NCBI GenBank assembly: GCA_029260555.1
Contig: JAJDCZ010000055.1
Coordinates: 1 to 36,883, forward strand
DNA from: Phycisphaerales bacterium
GTDB lineage: Bacteria; Planctomycetota; Phycisphaerae; Phycisphaerales; UBA1924
Length of the DNA stretch: 36,883 bases
Direction: 5' to 3'
Shown here: piece after piece, positions 6,758 through 14,355 of the stretch
Numbering within the stretch: the first letter of the stretch is position 1
Layout of the letters: each line of letters opens with the position of its first letter
Notes under the pieces: model-generated
The model's database searches: none
Told to the model about the DNA's origin: nothing
The model's input: only the letters and a program-made list of their open reading frames with translations
Position numbers and translations under genes: made by a program

Positions 6758-9457
6758 ATGGTACATGTACGGTTTGCGGGGGTTGTAGCAGCAGTGTGTG
6801 GTTTGGCGTTGTCAGCTTCAGCCATGGCGGCGGATTCATCGGCTTTGCAGCCGACCGATCTGGCCAGACAGTCGCTCACGAGACTTTACCCCGAAGCAAG
6901 ATTTGCTGATCCTGGTGCCAACACGCACTATGTTTTCGGCACAAACATGACCGTTGCGGGGAGCCCTGAAGCAGCAGCAGCAGCATTTCTTGATATGCAC
7001 AGCTCGTCATTGGGTATTGATTCTCCTGAGTTGGCACAGATATTCTCTACGCCGGTCATGGACGGGAAGTTCACAGCGTTTGGTTATGATCAATACATCG
7101 GAGGCGTGCCGGTCGAGGGAGGTCTGGCTCGCGTGCTGGTTCTCACACAACAAGACCGCTTCACGGTGGTCTATGCCACGGGCAAGCTTGTTGAGTTGGC
7201 TGCGGATCAGGTTGGTGCAGCACCGAGCATTTCCGGGCAGCAGGCTCTGGATCGGATCAGCGCGATCACTGGCTTTGATACACTGGACCAGTGGACTCAG
7301 CCCGAACTGGTTGTGTTTGTTTCGCCCAGTGATGAAACCAACATGGGTCAGTATACCTGGCGTTTCACAGGTCGCTCCGGCGGCGTGATTACCCAAGAGA
7401 AAATGACTTTCTTTGTCAGTGCTCGTGATGGCTCGCTGCTGGATGTGCGTAATGAAGTGCACAACATCGATGTCTCGGGTCTCGTGCAAGGAATGGCATC
7501 GCCGGGCAGCACGGCAGATCATTCGGGCAACCCCCCGGTTATGTTTGGAATCCCTGAAACGCGCATGACCATCAGTGGCGGCAACAACGCTTTTTCAGAT
7601 GTCAATGGAAACTTTTTGATTGCCAATCCCGGTACAGCAGCGGTCACGGTTTCGACCAATGTCTCTTCAGGCCGATGGGTTAATGTCAACAATATGTCTG
7701 GGGGAGACATATCTGCAAGCTCCACGATAACACCCGGCGTGCCTGGTACAGTCACGCTTAATGCATCACCAGGCGGCGCGAACTCGCTCGCAACGGCGCA
7801 GGTCAATGCGTTGATCCACACGGATCTTATTCACAACTTCTTTACTGATCGTGCGCCTGGCTTTAATGCCTTGAACACGGTCATGCCTGCGAATGTGAAT
7901 CTGTCGCAAACCTGCAATGCATTTTATGATGGTGTCTCGATCAACTTTTTCCGGGCTGGCGGCGGCTGTAACAACACTGCATTCTCAAGTGTCGTTGCGC
8001 ACGAGTATGGACACCACATCGTCAACAGACTGGGGCTGGCGCAGGGTGCATTTGGTGAAGGCTATGGCGATTGCAGCTCGGTCCTGCTTTATGATGATCC
8101 CTTGCTGGGTCGATTCTTCTTCACTGGTGGCGGTGCCATTCGCAATGCAAATAACACTCAGCCTTACCCTTGCGCTGGTGCGATTCATTTCTGCGGGCAG
8201 GTGTTGTCAGGCAGTTGGTGGTCCATTCGTCAGCAGCTTGGTGCAAGCCTGGGTTCACAGGCTGGGCTTGATCTGGCCCGGGATGAGTTCATTGCCTGGT
8301 CGCTGATCACTTCCGGCGGCATTGGCGACAACGCAGCCCACCCCGGCACCGCCATCGAAGTGCTTACCGTTGATGATGACGACGGTGATATCAATAACGG
8401 CACACCCAACAACGCAGCAATCTGTGCAGCCTTTGCAGAGCACAACATCGATTGCCCGCTCGTGGTGTTGATCGACTTCGTGTATCCCAATGGTCAGCCC
8501 ACGCTGGTTGGACCGGGCGTGCCTACGAAGTTTGAGTTTGATGTTGTAGGCGTCGCGGGAACCCCCGTGGCAGGAAGCGGGTTTATGACCTTCAGCATTG
8601 ATGGCGCCCCCGCGCAGGTCGGCAGCATTGTTGAGCTGAGCCCCAACATGTATTCCGCGACACTTCCTGCGGTCGACTGCGGGCAAACCCTCGCATTTAC
8701 CGTCGGTGCTCTGGCGCAGGGCAACGCAACACCAGTGACCGATGCCAGTGGCAACGCACAGGTCGGTCAGAGTATGGTGGTGGCTGTGGATGACAACTTC
8801 CAGACCGACACCGGTTTCTCGGTTCAGGACACGGCATTGTCGACCGGCAGCTGGGATCGTGGCATCCCGGGCGGCTTTGGCAGAGGTTCACCCGGTGCTG
8901 ACTTTGATGGCTCGGGTCGTTGCTGGGTCACCGGCAATGCGGCGACCGAAGATGTCGATGGCGGCCCCACGCGTCTGATCAGTTCCACCTATGACCTGAC
9001 CGGTGCCGTTGGTGTGCAGGTTTCATATGCCTTGTGGCATTCCAACGACGACAACGATGATGTCTTCCAGGTGCATGTCTCCAACAACAACGGTGCGAGC
9101 TGGGTTCTGGTGGCGTCATTCCCCGATCTGGGTCAGACCTGGAATCAGGAAAGTTTCCTGCTCGATGATTTCGTTACGCCCACCAGTCAGGTCAAGATTC
9201 GCTTCAGCTCAAGGGACAATCCCAACAACTCTGTCACAGAGTCTGCGATTGATGCACTGAAGATTTCCTATGTGCTCTGCGAGAGCGTGACATGCCCCAT
9301 TGATTTCAATAACGATGGCGTGGTTGATGTGCTGGACTTCTTCGCGTTCATCACACTGTTCAACAATGGCGATGTAGCTGCGGATCTCAATGCTGATGGC
9401 AATGTCGATGTGCTGGACTTCTTCGAGTTCATCAACCTGTTCAGCATCGGCTGCTGA
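6758..9457 (+). CDS. Secreted zinc metallopeptidase with dockerin-like C-terminus
   Basis: About 899 residues. The ATG at 6758 is preceded by a GGCAGGCGG ribosome site; the upstream ATG at 6704 would add 18 residues before the signal peptide (VRFAGVVAAVCGLALSASAMA). Residues about 30-230 look like an FTP/PepSY-type propeptide (GGVPVEGGLARVLV), which in M4/M36 enzymes inhibits and chaperones the catalytic domain. The zinc site is His415-Glu-Tyr-Gly-His419 with the third ligand probably Glu434 in FGEGYGD, the gluzincin arrangement of the fungalysin (M36) group. 'DDDGDINNGTPN' is common near the end of planctomycete members. A β-rich domain follows (about 680-850, MAM/jelly-roll-like), then CPIDFNNDG and two EF-hand-like DVLDFF repeats at the end. 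Inferred role: extracellular or surface protein degradation. A hairpin terminator follows. Confidence 0.85.
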   Translation: MVHVRFAGVVAAVCGLALSASAMAADSSALQPTDLARQSLTRLYPEARFADPGANTHYVFGTNMTVAGSPEAAAAAFLDMHSSSLGIDSPELAQIFSTPVMDGKFTAFGYDQYIGGVPVEGGLARVLVLTQQDRFTVVYATGKLVELAADQVGAAPSISGQQALDRISAITGFDTLDQWTQPELVVFVSPSDETNMGQYTWRFTGRSGGVITQEKMTFFVSARDGSLLDVRNEVHNIDVSGLVQGMASPGSTADHSGNPPVMFGIPETRMTISGGNNAFSDVNGNFLIANPGTAAVTVSTNVSSGRWVNVNNMSGGDISASSTITPGVPGTVTLNASPGGANSLATAQVNALIHTDLIHNFFTDRAPGFNALNTVMPANVNLSQTCNAFYDGVSINFFRAGGGCNNTAFSSVVAHEYGHHIVNRLGLAQGAFGEGYGDCSSVLLYDDPLLGRFFFTGGGAIRNANNTQPYPCAGAIHFCGQVLSGSWWSIRQQLGASLGSQAGLDLARDEFIAWSLITSGGIGDNAAHPGTAIEVLTVDDDDGDINNGTPNNAAICAAFAEHNIDCPLVVLIDFVYPNGQPTLVGPGVPTKFEFDVVGVAGTPVAGSGFMTFSIDGAPAQVGSIVELSPNMYSATLPAVDCGQTLAFTVGALAQGNATPVTDASGNAQVGQSMVVAVDDNFQTDTGFSVQDTALSTGSWDRGIPGGFGRGSPGADFDGSGRCWVTGNAATEDVDGGPTRLISSTYDLTGAVGVQVSYALWHSNDDNDDVFQVHVSNNNGASWVLVASFPDLGQTWNQESFLLDDFVTPTSQVKIRFSSRDNPNNSVTESAIDALKISYVLCESVTCPIDFNNDGVVDVLDFFAFITLFNNGDVAADLNADGNVDVLDFFEFINLFSIGC

Positions 9458-9518
9458 TTTGATCTCTCGATGATCAGCCTGGCTGGTCATCTGAAATAGA
9501 AAAAGTGCGAGGAAGCAC

Positions 9519-9555
9519 GCGGCCTGGGCTTGAAAGAGTCCAGGCTGCTTTTTTT
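9519..9555 (+). terminator. Rho-independent terminator after the metallopeptidase
   Basis: A 9-bp stem (GCGGCCTGG with CCAGGCTGC, one G-U pair) and a 12-base loop are followed by seven T (9549-9555). It lies about 60 bases after the peptidase stop codon. Confidence 0.85.
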
Positions 9556-9675
9556 AAGCTACAGACAAAGCCAATCTGCAGAGTGTTGGACTCTGGAAGG
9601 TGCCCAGCATACTCCAGACATGGGTGCAAGAGGGAGATTCGGACGGGGGCTGTTGATGGTGGTGGAGGGGGTGCT

Positions 9676-9704
9676 TTGAAGTTTGGGTTCAGGGCGGCTA
9701 TGCT
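9676..9704 (+). promoter_or_regulatory. Promoter of tRNA-Pro
   Basis: TTGAAG (9676-9681) and TATGCT (9699-9704) are separated by 17 bases, and the tRNA begins 10 bases after the -10 box. Spacing and distance fit a sigma-70 tRNA promoter. Confidence 0.55.
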
Positions 9705-9714
9705 GTTGGACCTA

Positions 9715-9789
9715 CGGGGTGTAGCGCAGCTTGGTTAGCGCGTCTGACTGGGGGTCAGAAGGTCGGAGGTTCGAATCCTCTCACCCCGA
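9715..9789 (+). tRNA. tRNA-Pro (anticodon GGG)
   Basis: The acceptor stem CGGGGTG/CACCCCG begins with C, as usual for bacterial tRNA-Pro, and the discriminator is A. The D arm is GCGC/GCGC. The anticodon stem TCTGA/TCAGA holds loop CTGGGGG (anticodon GGG). The T arm is GGAGG/CCTCT with TTCGAAT. No CCA is encoded. An accessory-looking patch starts just downstream. Confidence 0.93.
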
Positions 9790-9805
9790 CTTTTCTTCAA
9801 AATCG

Positions 9806-9840
9806 GCCCTTCGGCAAGAATGTCGAAGGGCTTTCTCTTT
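9806..9840 (+). terminator. Terminator after tRNA-Pro
   Basis: A perfect 8-bp stem (GCCCTTCG / CGAAGGGC, 10-base loop) is followed by TTTCTCTTT, 16 bases after the tRNA 3' end. Confidence 0.75.
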
Positions 9841-9927
9841 GTCAGGGCAAGACTTACGGGGCTCAGGGTACGGTTGCTTCGTGAGATGCCGAACACTAGG
9901 ATAGGGTGATGCGAAGGGAGGTGACCG

Positions 9928-10362
9928 ATGACAGATCAAGTCCACGGCCAGCTTGGGCAAGTGAGGACACGCTCCAGAGCATTGTTGATAGCAACCTCGG
10001 TCTTCGGACTGCTGTACTTGGCGTTCGTAATCACCAGCTTCATTCCAGCCCCCAATGGATCATGGATCAGCAGTGTGCCGTCCGAACCCTTTGATCGAGC
10101 TGGGATCTTTGTCAAGTTGGAGTTCGTGCTGTTCCTGATAGGCTATCTCGTCGTGTGGAAGAATGAATTGATCGGAGGGGCTGTCTTCCTTCTGTGGTGG
10201 GTTGCGATGTGGTTCCTGGAGATCTTCGTATTTGCTCCCATCGTGGGCGGGGACGCGGGAGGCGGAGTCGCGATGGGTTTACCCGTGTTCATTCTCGGGA
10301 TACTGTTCGTCCGGCGCTGGTACAGGGGAAGAAGGATCGAGACGGTCCCCCCCGCGCCCTAA
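9928..10362 (+). CDS. Small integral membrane protein, function unknown
   Basis: A 144-residue protein with about four membrane segments: LIATSVFGLLYLAFVITSFI (20-40), VKLEFVLFLIGYLVVW (about 61-77), GGAVFLLWWVAMWFLEIFVF (about 82-102) and GLPVFILGILFVRRW (about 116-130). A charged RRWYRGRR tail would lie on the cytoplasmic side. A strong ribosome site (GGGAGGTGA) lies a few bases before the ATG. I recognise no catalytic motif and give no function. It is alone on the plus strand between tRNA-Pro and minus-strand accessory genes, so it is probably part of a variable patch. Confidence 0.75.
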   Translation: MTDQVHGQLGQVRTRSRALLIATSVFGLLYLAFVITSFIPAPNGSWISSVPSEPFDRAGIFVKLEFVLFLIGYLVVWKNELIGGAVFLLWWVAMWFLEIFVFAPIVGGDAGGGVAMGLPVFILGILFVRRWYRGRRIETVPPAP

Positions 10363-10433
10363 CGCAGGCCGTTAGCCTCACGGCCGATTGTCGCGCAAGT
10401 TCATGCATCGCCAACAAGTGCTGCCATCCATGG

Positions 10434-10586
10434 CTACACTACGGAACCATATGGTGGTATAACTTGTGGGGGCACGCCAGGCTCGGATGGCAGATACGCC
10501 ATCCTCTCAAAAGCCTTCCGGGTGAAGGCATTGCCCCCGGGTCCAGCCCTTGGAAGAGTGCCATAGAGTTCGATGAAGTAGTCCAT
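10434..10586 (-). pseudogene. Truncated N-terminus of a class I SAM-dependent methyltransferase
   Basis: The ATG at 10586 opens a frame of only 50 codons, preceded 12 bases upstream by GGAGGGGG. The peptide starts MDYFIELYGTLPRAGPGG and continues with a TRKAFERMAYLPSEP stretch. This matches the opening of small class I methyltransferases, where the SAM-binding 'ILDIGCGPG' strand should follow directly. Here the sequence turns into unrelated VPPQVIPPYGSVV and a stop, so the whole catalytic domain is missing. It is read as a decayed or recombined gene fragment. The match is from memory of the family, not a search. Confidence 0.55.
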
Positions 10587-10631
10587 TGGGTGGGTGCCCC
10601 CTCCAAGAGTTCTGTGTGGTAATTCCACGCG

Positions 10632-10674
10632 CTTCGCGCGGGTATGGCTCGGGCCTGTGCAACGAGCATCCGCC
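10632..10674 (-). repeat. 43-bp dispersed repeat, copy 1
   Basis: Matches copy 2 (11205-11247) at 40 of 43 positions in the same orientation. It contains an inverted repeat (GCTCG ... CGAGC around an 11-base loop). It lies about 45 bases upstream of the methyltransferase remnant when read on the minus strand, and 77 bases downstream of the VOC gene. Confidence 0.8.
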
Positions 10675-10751
10675 CCCCGTCATCCGCCGCTCTACTGGTC
10701 AAACCAGATTTTCCCCCCGCTCTTCTCAAGGTGCCTGAGCAAGAGATCTCA

Positions 10752-11135
10752 TCATCCGCCCTTTGGCGGCTGCCAGAGTTCCAGCCTGTTGCCTTCGGGG
10801 TCCATGACCCAGCCGAACTTGCCGTACTCGGACACTTCAACCTTCTCGTCGACATCGCACCCTTCCTCTCGCAACTTGGCAAGCAGGGCGTCCAGGTCTT
10901 CGACTCGATAGTTGATCATGAAGCTTGACACGCTGGGAGCGAAATACGAGGTATCGTCTTTGAACGGGTTCCAGATCGTTGAACCCGCCCCGTCAGGATT
11001 GTCTTCAGCCCAGCGAAACGCGACACCTCCCCATTCCTCGACATTCATGCCCAGGTGAGTTCGGTACCACGCACCCAACGCCTTGGGATCCTTTGCCTTG
11101 AAGAACACGCCGCCAATGCCTGTGACTCGTTTCAT
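10752..11135 (-). CDS. VOC-superfamily (glyoxalase/bleomycin-resistance-like) protein
   Basis: A 127-residue protein with the paired βαβββ modules of the vicinal oxygen chelate fold. The first module begins GIGGVFFKAKDPKALGAWY with a long WY helix and HLGMNVEEWGG. The second ends in the signature FGWVMDPEGNRLELWQP, where the Glu of the 'GNRLELW' strand is the usual metal ligand. The start at 11135 follows GGGAGACGCAG, a good ribosome site; the frame runs open to 11264 but would add 43 residues translated from the 43-bp repeat region. Possible roles are a lyase, dioxygenase or binding protein; the substrate cannot be told. The gene sits between two copies of the same repeat, as if it were a mobile cassette. 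Confidence 0.83.
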   Translation of the reverse strand: MKRVTGIGGVFFKAKDPKALGAWYRTHLGMNVEEWGGVAFRWAEDNPDGAGSTIWNPFKDDTSYFAPSVSSFMINYRVEDLDALLAKLREEGCDVDEKVEVSEYGKFGWVMDPEGNRLELWQPPKGG

Positions 11136-11204
11136 CTGCGTCTCCCGAATCGGCGGGTGGCCCGCCCAATCGCCCTGTGTGGCATGCCCACGCCCCATTT
11201 CCCC

Positions 11205-11247
11205 CTTCGCGCGGGCATGGTTCGGGCCTGTGCAACGAGCAGCCGCC
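11205..11247 (-). repeat. 43-bp dispersed repeat, copy 2
   Basis: Second copy, 40/43 identical to 10632-10674. One difference turns the stem base pair C-G into a T-G wobble, so the GTTCG/CGAGC hairpin still folds. It lies about 70 bases upstream of the VOC start on the minus strand. Confidence 0.8.
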
Positions 11248-11277
11248 CTTCTGCCAATCAACACAAGTCTACCAAGA

Positions 11278-11311
11278 CCCGCCCCCCCGCCCCCCCGCCC
11301 CCCCCCCCCCC
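11278..11311 (+). repeat. Poly-C tract (C7-G-C7-G-C14)
   Basis: A cytosine-only stretch is interrupted by single G at 11281, 11289 and 11297 and ends in 14 C (11298-11311). It lies in the 477-base non-coding interval 11136-11612, which otherwise holds repeat copy 2 and the serine-peptidase promoter. Such tracts slip in replication and can form G-quadruplex structures on the other strand. Confidence 0.9.
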
Positions 11312-11487
11312 AGAACCGGCAATGCCAGCACCAACTTGAACCTGGCAGCGTAGACCGGACCCGCCCCCTGATGAAAACAGGGCGACGCGGGGTGTGTGAG
11401 GAGCAGAGGTCGTGAAGTTGTGAGGAAGGTGTGCCTAAGTCATTGTCGATGCAGAGGTAGTTAATGGACAGGCACTGTATAAAATGC

Positions 11488-11517
11488 TTGACATTCTACT
11501 CCTTTGCTGTATATGAT
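11488..11517 (+). promoter_or_regulatory. Promoter of the serine peptidase gene
   Basis: A perfect TTGACA -35 (11488-11493) is followed by TATATG (11510-11515, 16-base spacer) or TATGAT (11512-11517, 18-base spacer). The peptidase ATG is about 95 bases downstream, leaving a fairly long leader. Confidence 0.6.
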
Positions 11518-11612
11518 TGCGGTTGTGGATATATTTGCGGAATCTACAATCCGCAAGTACATCGCGTGCTTGTGCACACACATTGAAGAGAAGAAGAGCG
11601 AAGGAGAAAAAA

Positions 11613-14033
11613 ATGGGAACGCTACGAATGGGTACGCTTACGGGCGTGGCGGCGGCTGCCATGCTTGCAGGGGCAAGTATTGGTCAGGTTCAGGTGGGGC
11701 AGGTTCAGCTTTCCGAGCCTGTGTCTGGCGATGTTGTAAACCCGACGGACGGGGTGAATATTCCCGAGCCATTTGCGCCTGGGGTGGATGAGGCAAACAT
11801 GTTGCCGTTCCCTCCGATAGATACGATTCCGCCATTGCCGATGCCTGATCCGGATCTGGATGGATATTCAGATCCCAATGGATCGCAAGCAGTGACTTTT
11901 TACAATGCGGAAACAGGCGAGACATCGGTGTACAACCCGGCGTTGGACAATCCTGATGCCTTTGGCGAGGGTGGCGGCTGGATTCCCAATGGGCTGGCGG
12001 TTGACACTTCAATCGAGAACCAGCGGGCGTTTGGAAACATGACGCTGGCGGGTGGCCTGGGGACATTCCCGCGTTCACCCAATGTGAAGCTTATTCAGCG
12101 ATATGTGACCACAACGGGCGCAGACGCCTGGTTTGTTTGTTCTGGCACGATGAATGACTCGGGTGTGATTCTGACAGCAGCGCACTGCGTGTACAACCGA
12201 TCCTCGAACATCAACAACTGGGCTGCAGAGACCTTCGTGATTCCAGCGTGGGACGGGAATGGATCGATTCTTCCGATCGACGCGAATCTGAACAACTTTG
12301 GGTGGGCACGGGCATCGAGTTACATTGCCGGCACGGACTATATCAACAACGGCAACTTTGATCGCGACATGGGTGCCATGCGGATTGATAACTGCAGCCG
12401 AAGCGTCGGTTTTCTGACAGGCTGGTTTGGCTGGGCATATGGCGGCAGTTGCACAGGTCGTACCTATCACAACTTTTCATATCCGTCTGAGAACTGTGGC
12501 GGCGGATTGCATAACGGACGGGACATGTATTACTGGAATGGTACATTTGATTCTTGCCCCGGAAACCAGCAGCACATCAACACCACTGGCGGATGCTTCA
12601 ACGCAGGCTGGGGCGGGATGAGCGGCTCGGGAGCATATTACATCTCTGGAGCGGATCGTTTTGTGCATAGTGTGGCGTCGAACTCGAACCGTTCAACCAG
12701 TTTTAACTATACACAGATGTGGCTTGCGTTCAAGGACTCACTGGTAGCGATGGAAGCAACACAAAGAGGGACCGTGTTTGACCTTGAGGCACTCCAGTTC
12801 CGGGCAGGTGGTGCAGATACTGCTACGGTAACTGCGGGCAACTCTCTGGCAGCTTCAACGGTTCAGGTCATCAACGCCACAAATGCCAACCCCGCAAGCG
12901 GCACATATACACTGGGGATCTATCTTTCGACGAATAATAATATTTCGACCTTTGATACATCGCTGGCGACCTGGAACTACAGCACGAACTTTGCTGCGAT
13001 GAACAATAAGACATTCAATGTGCCAGCTCCAAGTATCCCGCTCAATACACCTTCAGGGAACTACTGGGTTGGTACAGTGATCGACACTTCTGAAGACACC
13101 AACTCCTGCAACAACGATTCTGATACATGGGATGCGGTTGCGGTGACGGTCAATGGTGTTGCTGATCCCAAGGCTGATTCAATCAGTGTTCCCAGCGGGA
13201 CATTTTTCTATGGCGACCCCATGGCGGTTGCGTACAGCATTACCAATCAGGGTGGCGATCCTACAACAACGATTACGGTTTCTATCAGAGCTTCGACCAA
13301 TACGATCATTTCAACATTTGACCCGGAAATTGGGTCCTTCAGCCACACGGGTTTGAACGGCAGCGCAACGCTCAATGCCAATCAGACCGTGACTATTCCT
13401 TCGTCACTTGGTCAGACGAACCGCTTCATCGGCATGATTATCACTGCGAGCAATGATGTCGATGGTTCAAATAACACAGCATTTGATCCGGTGGCGATCA
13501 CGGTTGATGGCCGTGCAGATCTGCGTGCCAACTCCGTAAGTGCTCCCAGCGGGACATTCTTCCTGTGCAGCAGCATTGCTGTAGGCACAAGTGTTCAGAA
13601 CATCGGGGATATCACCAGTGGCAACTACTCTGTGGAAGTTCGTGCTTCAACAAATACGACCATTACGACATTCGATACACTTCTTGGCACCTTCAACTAC
13701 TCAACACTGGGTGCTGGGCTGACGAGGAACTCCTCGGTCAATGTGGCGTTTCCGATTGGTCTGAACCCCAATAATTACTTCATCGGTATCATTGTTTCAA
13801 ATGGCACAAATGAGAATGTTCTCAACAATAACACGGCCTTTGATGCGGTGCCGTTGACGGTGGTTGATTGTGAAGTGGACCTGAACAACGACTGCAATGT
13901 TGATGTTCTTGACTTCTTTGCATTCATCGGGTTGTTCAATGCTTTGAATCCGGCAGCGGATTTGAATCATGATGGCAACATCGATGTGCTTGACTTCTTC
14001 GCGTTCATCACTCTGTTCAACGCAGGCTGCTGA
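11613..14033 (+). CDS. Secreted trypsin-like serine peptidase with CARDB-like repeats and dockerin-like C-terminus
   Basis: About 806 residues. The ATG at 11613 has an AAGGAG ribosome site at 11601-11606, so upstream in-frame codons from 11517 are not used. The signal peptide is GVAAAAMLAGASIGQ. The catalytic domain (about 145-385) shows the chymotrypsin-fold triad: His191 in LTAAHCVYN, Asp252 in DRDMGAMRI and Ser337 in GGMSGSGAYY. Then come three β-sandwich repeats (about 400-745) sharing 'SVPSGTFFYG / SAPSGTFFLC' and 'RASTNT.I.TFD', like CARDB adhesion domains. The end is CEVDLNNDCNVDVLDFF plus a second DVLDFF repeat, finishing in Cys. In the first repeat the usual Gly after Asp is Cys. It is likely exported and surface-attached, degrading protein outside the cell. 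A strong terminator follows. Confidence 0.88.
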   Translation: MGTLRMGTLTGVAAAAMLAGASIGQVQVGQVQLSEPVSGDVVNPTDGVNIPEPFAPGVDEANMLPFPPIDTIPPLPMPDPDLDGYSDPNGSQAVTFYNAETGETSVYNPALDNPDAFGEGGGWIPNGLAVDTSIENQRAFGNMTLAGGLGTFPRSPNVKLIQRYVTTTGADAWFVCSGTMNDSGVILTAAHCVYNRSSNINNWAAETFVIPAWDGNGSILPIDANLNNFGWARASSYIAGTDYINNGNFDRDMGAMRIDNCSRSVGFLTGWFGWAYGGSCTGRTYHNFSYPSENCGGGLHNGRDMYYWNGTFDSCPGNQQHINTTGGCFNAGWGGMSGSGAYYISGADRFVHSVASNSNRSTSFNYTQMWLAFKDSLVAMEATQRGTVFDLEALQFRAGGADTATVTAGNSLAASTVQVINATNANPASGTYTLGIYLSTNNNISTFDTSLATWNYSTNFAAMNNKTFNVPAPSIPLNTPSGNYWVGTVIDTSEDTNSCNNDSDTWDAVAVTVNGVADPKADSISVPSGTFFYGDPMAVAYSITNQGGDPTTTITVSIRASTNTIISTFDPEIGSFSHTGLNGSATLNANQTVTIPSSLGQTNRFIGMIITASNDVDGSNNTAFDPVAITVDGRADLRANSVSAPSGTFFLCSSIAVGTSVQNIGDITSGNYSVEVRASTNTTITTFDTLLGTFNYSTLGAGLTRNSSVNVAFPIGLNPNNYFIGIIVSNGTNENVLNNNTAFDAVPLTVVDCEVDLNNDCNVDVLDFFAFIGLFNALNPAADLNHDGNIDVLDFFAFITLFNAGC

Positions 14034-14062
14034 ATCTGACGGTTGAGTTGATTTGAATACAG

Positions 14063-14095
14063 GGCTCCCGGATCAGTGAATCCGGGAGCCTTTTT
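14063..14095 (+). terminator. Terminator after the serine peptidase
   Basis: A perfect 11-bp stem (GGCTCCCGGAT / ATCCGGGAGCC), 6-base loop and five T, 29 bases after the stop codon. This is the clearest terminator in the window. Confidence 0.93.
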
Positions 14096-14150
14096 CTTCA
14101 ACTCTGGAGTCTCTTATGGCTCGTTTGCAGCAAAGATGGCGTGGCATCGG

Positions 14151-14178
14151 TTGTCTGGGCGAAACTGGCGGATACGAT
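14151..14178 (+). promoter_or_regulatory. Promoter of tRNA-Met
   Basis: TTGTCT (14151-14156) and TACGAT (14173-14178) with a 16-base spacer; the tRNA begins 12 bases after the -10 box. The 322-base gap 14034-14355 is thus filled by a terminator, this promoter and the tRNA. Confidence 0.5.
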
Positions 14179-14189
14179 GGAATCACCTC

Positions 14190-14264
14190 GGCGAGGTAGC
14201 TCAGCTGGTTTAGAGCGGCGGATTCATAACCCGCAGGTCGGGGGTTCAAGTCCCCCCCTCGCCA
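14190..14264 (+). tRNA. tRNA with anticodon CAU (elongator Met most likely)
   Basis: The acceptor stem is GGCGAGG/CCTCGCC with discriminator A. The D arm is GCTC/GAGC and the anticodon loop is TTCATAA (CAU). The T arm GGGGG/CCCCC has TTCAAGT. The anticodon stem lacks the three G-C pairs of initiator tRNA, so it is an elongator Met or an Ile tRNA with lysidine; sequence alone does not settle which. The 31-39 pair is A·C, a mismatch. No CCA is encoded. Confidence 0.88.
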
Positions 14265-14355
14265 TTATTTATGGTCGGTTCTGAATATGGAACCAATTGG
14301 TCTCTCTGAGTTGATGCCGCGCTGCCAGGCGTGTGCAAGCTGACTGTCTTGAAGT

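Noticed and set aside
10350..10385. CCCTAAC...GTTAGCC near the stop of the membrane-protein gene, like integron attC ends
   Set aside because: Only 7 bases separate the two boxes, the boxes do not pair fully or fit RYYYAAC/GTTRRRY, and no integron integrase is present.
10632..11247. CRISPR-like direct repeats
   Set aside because: Only two copies, 573 bases apart, with a gene between them; no regular spacers and no cas genes.
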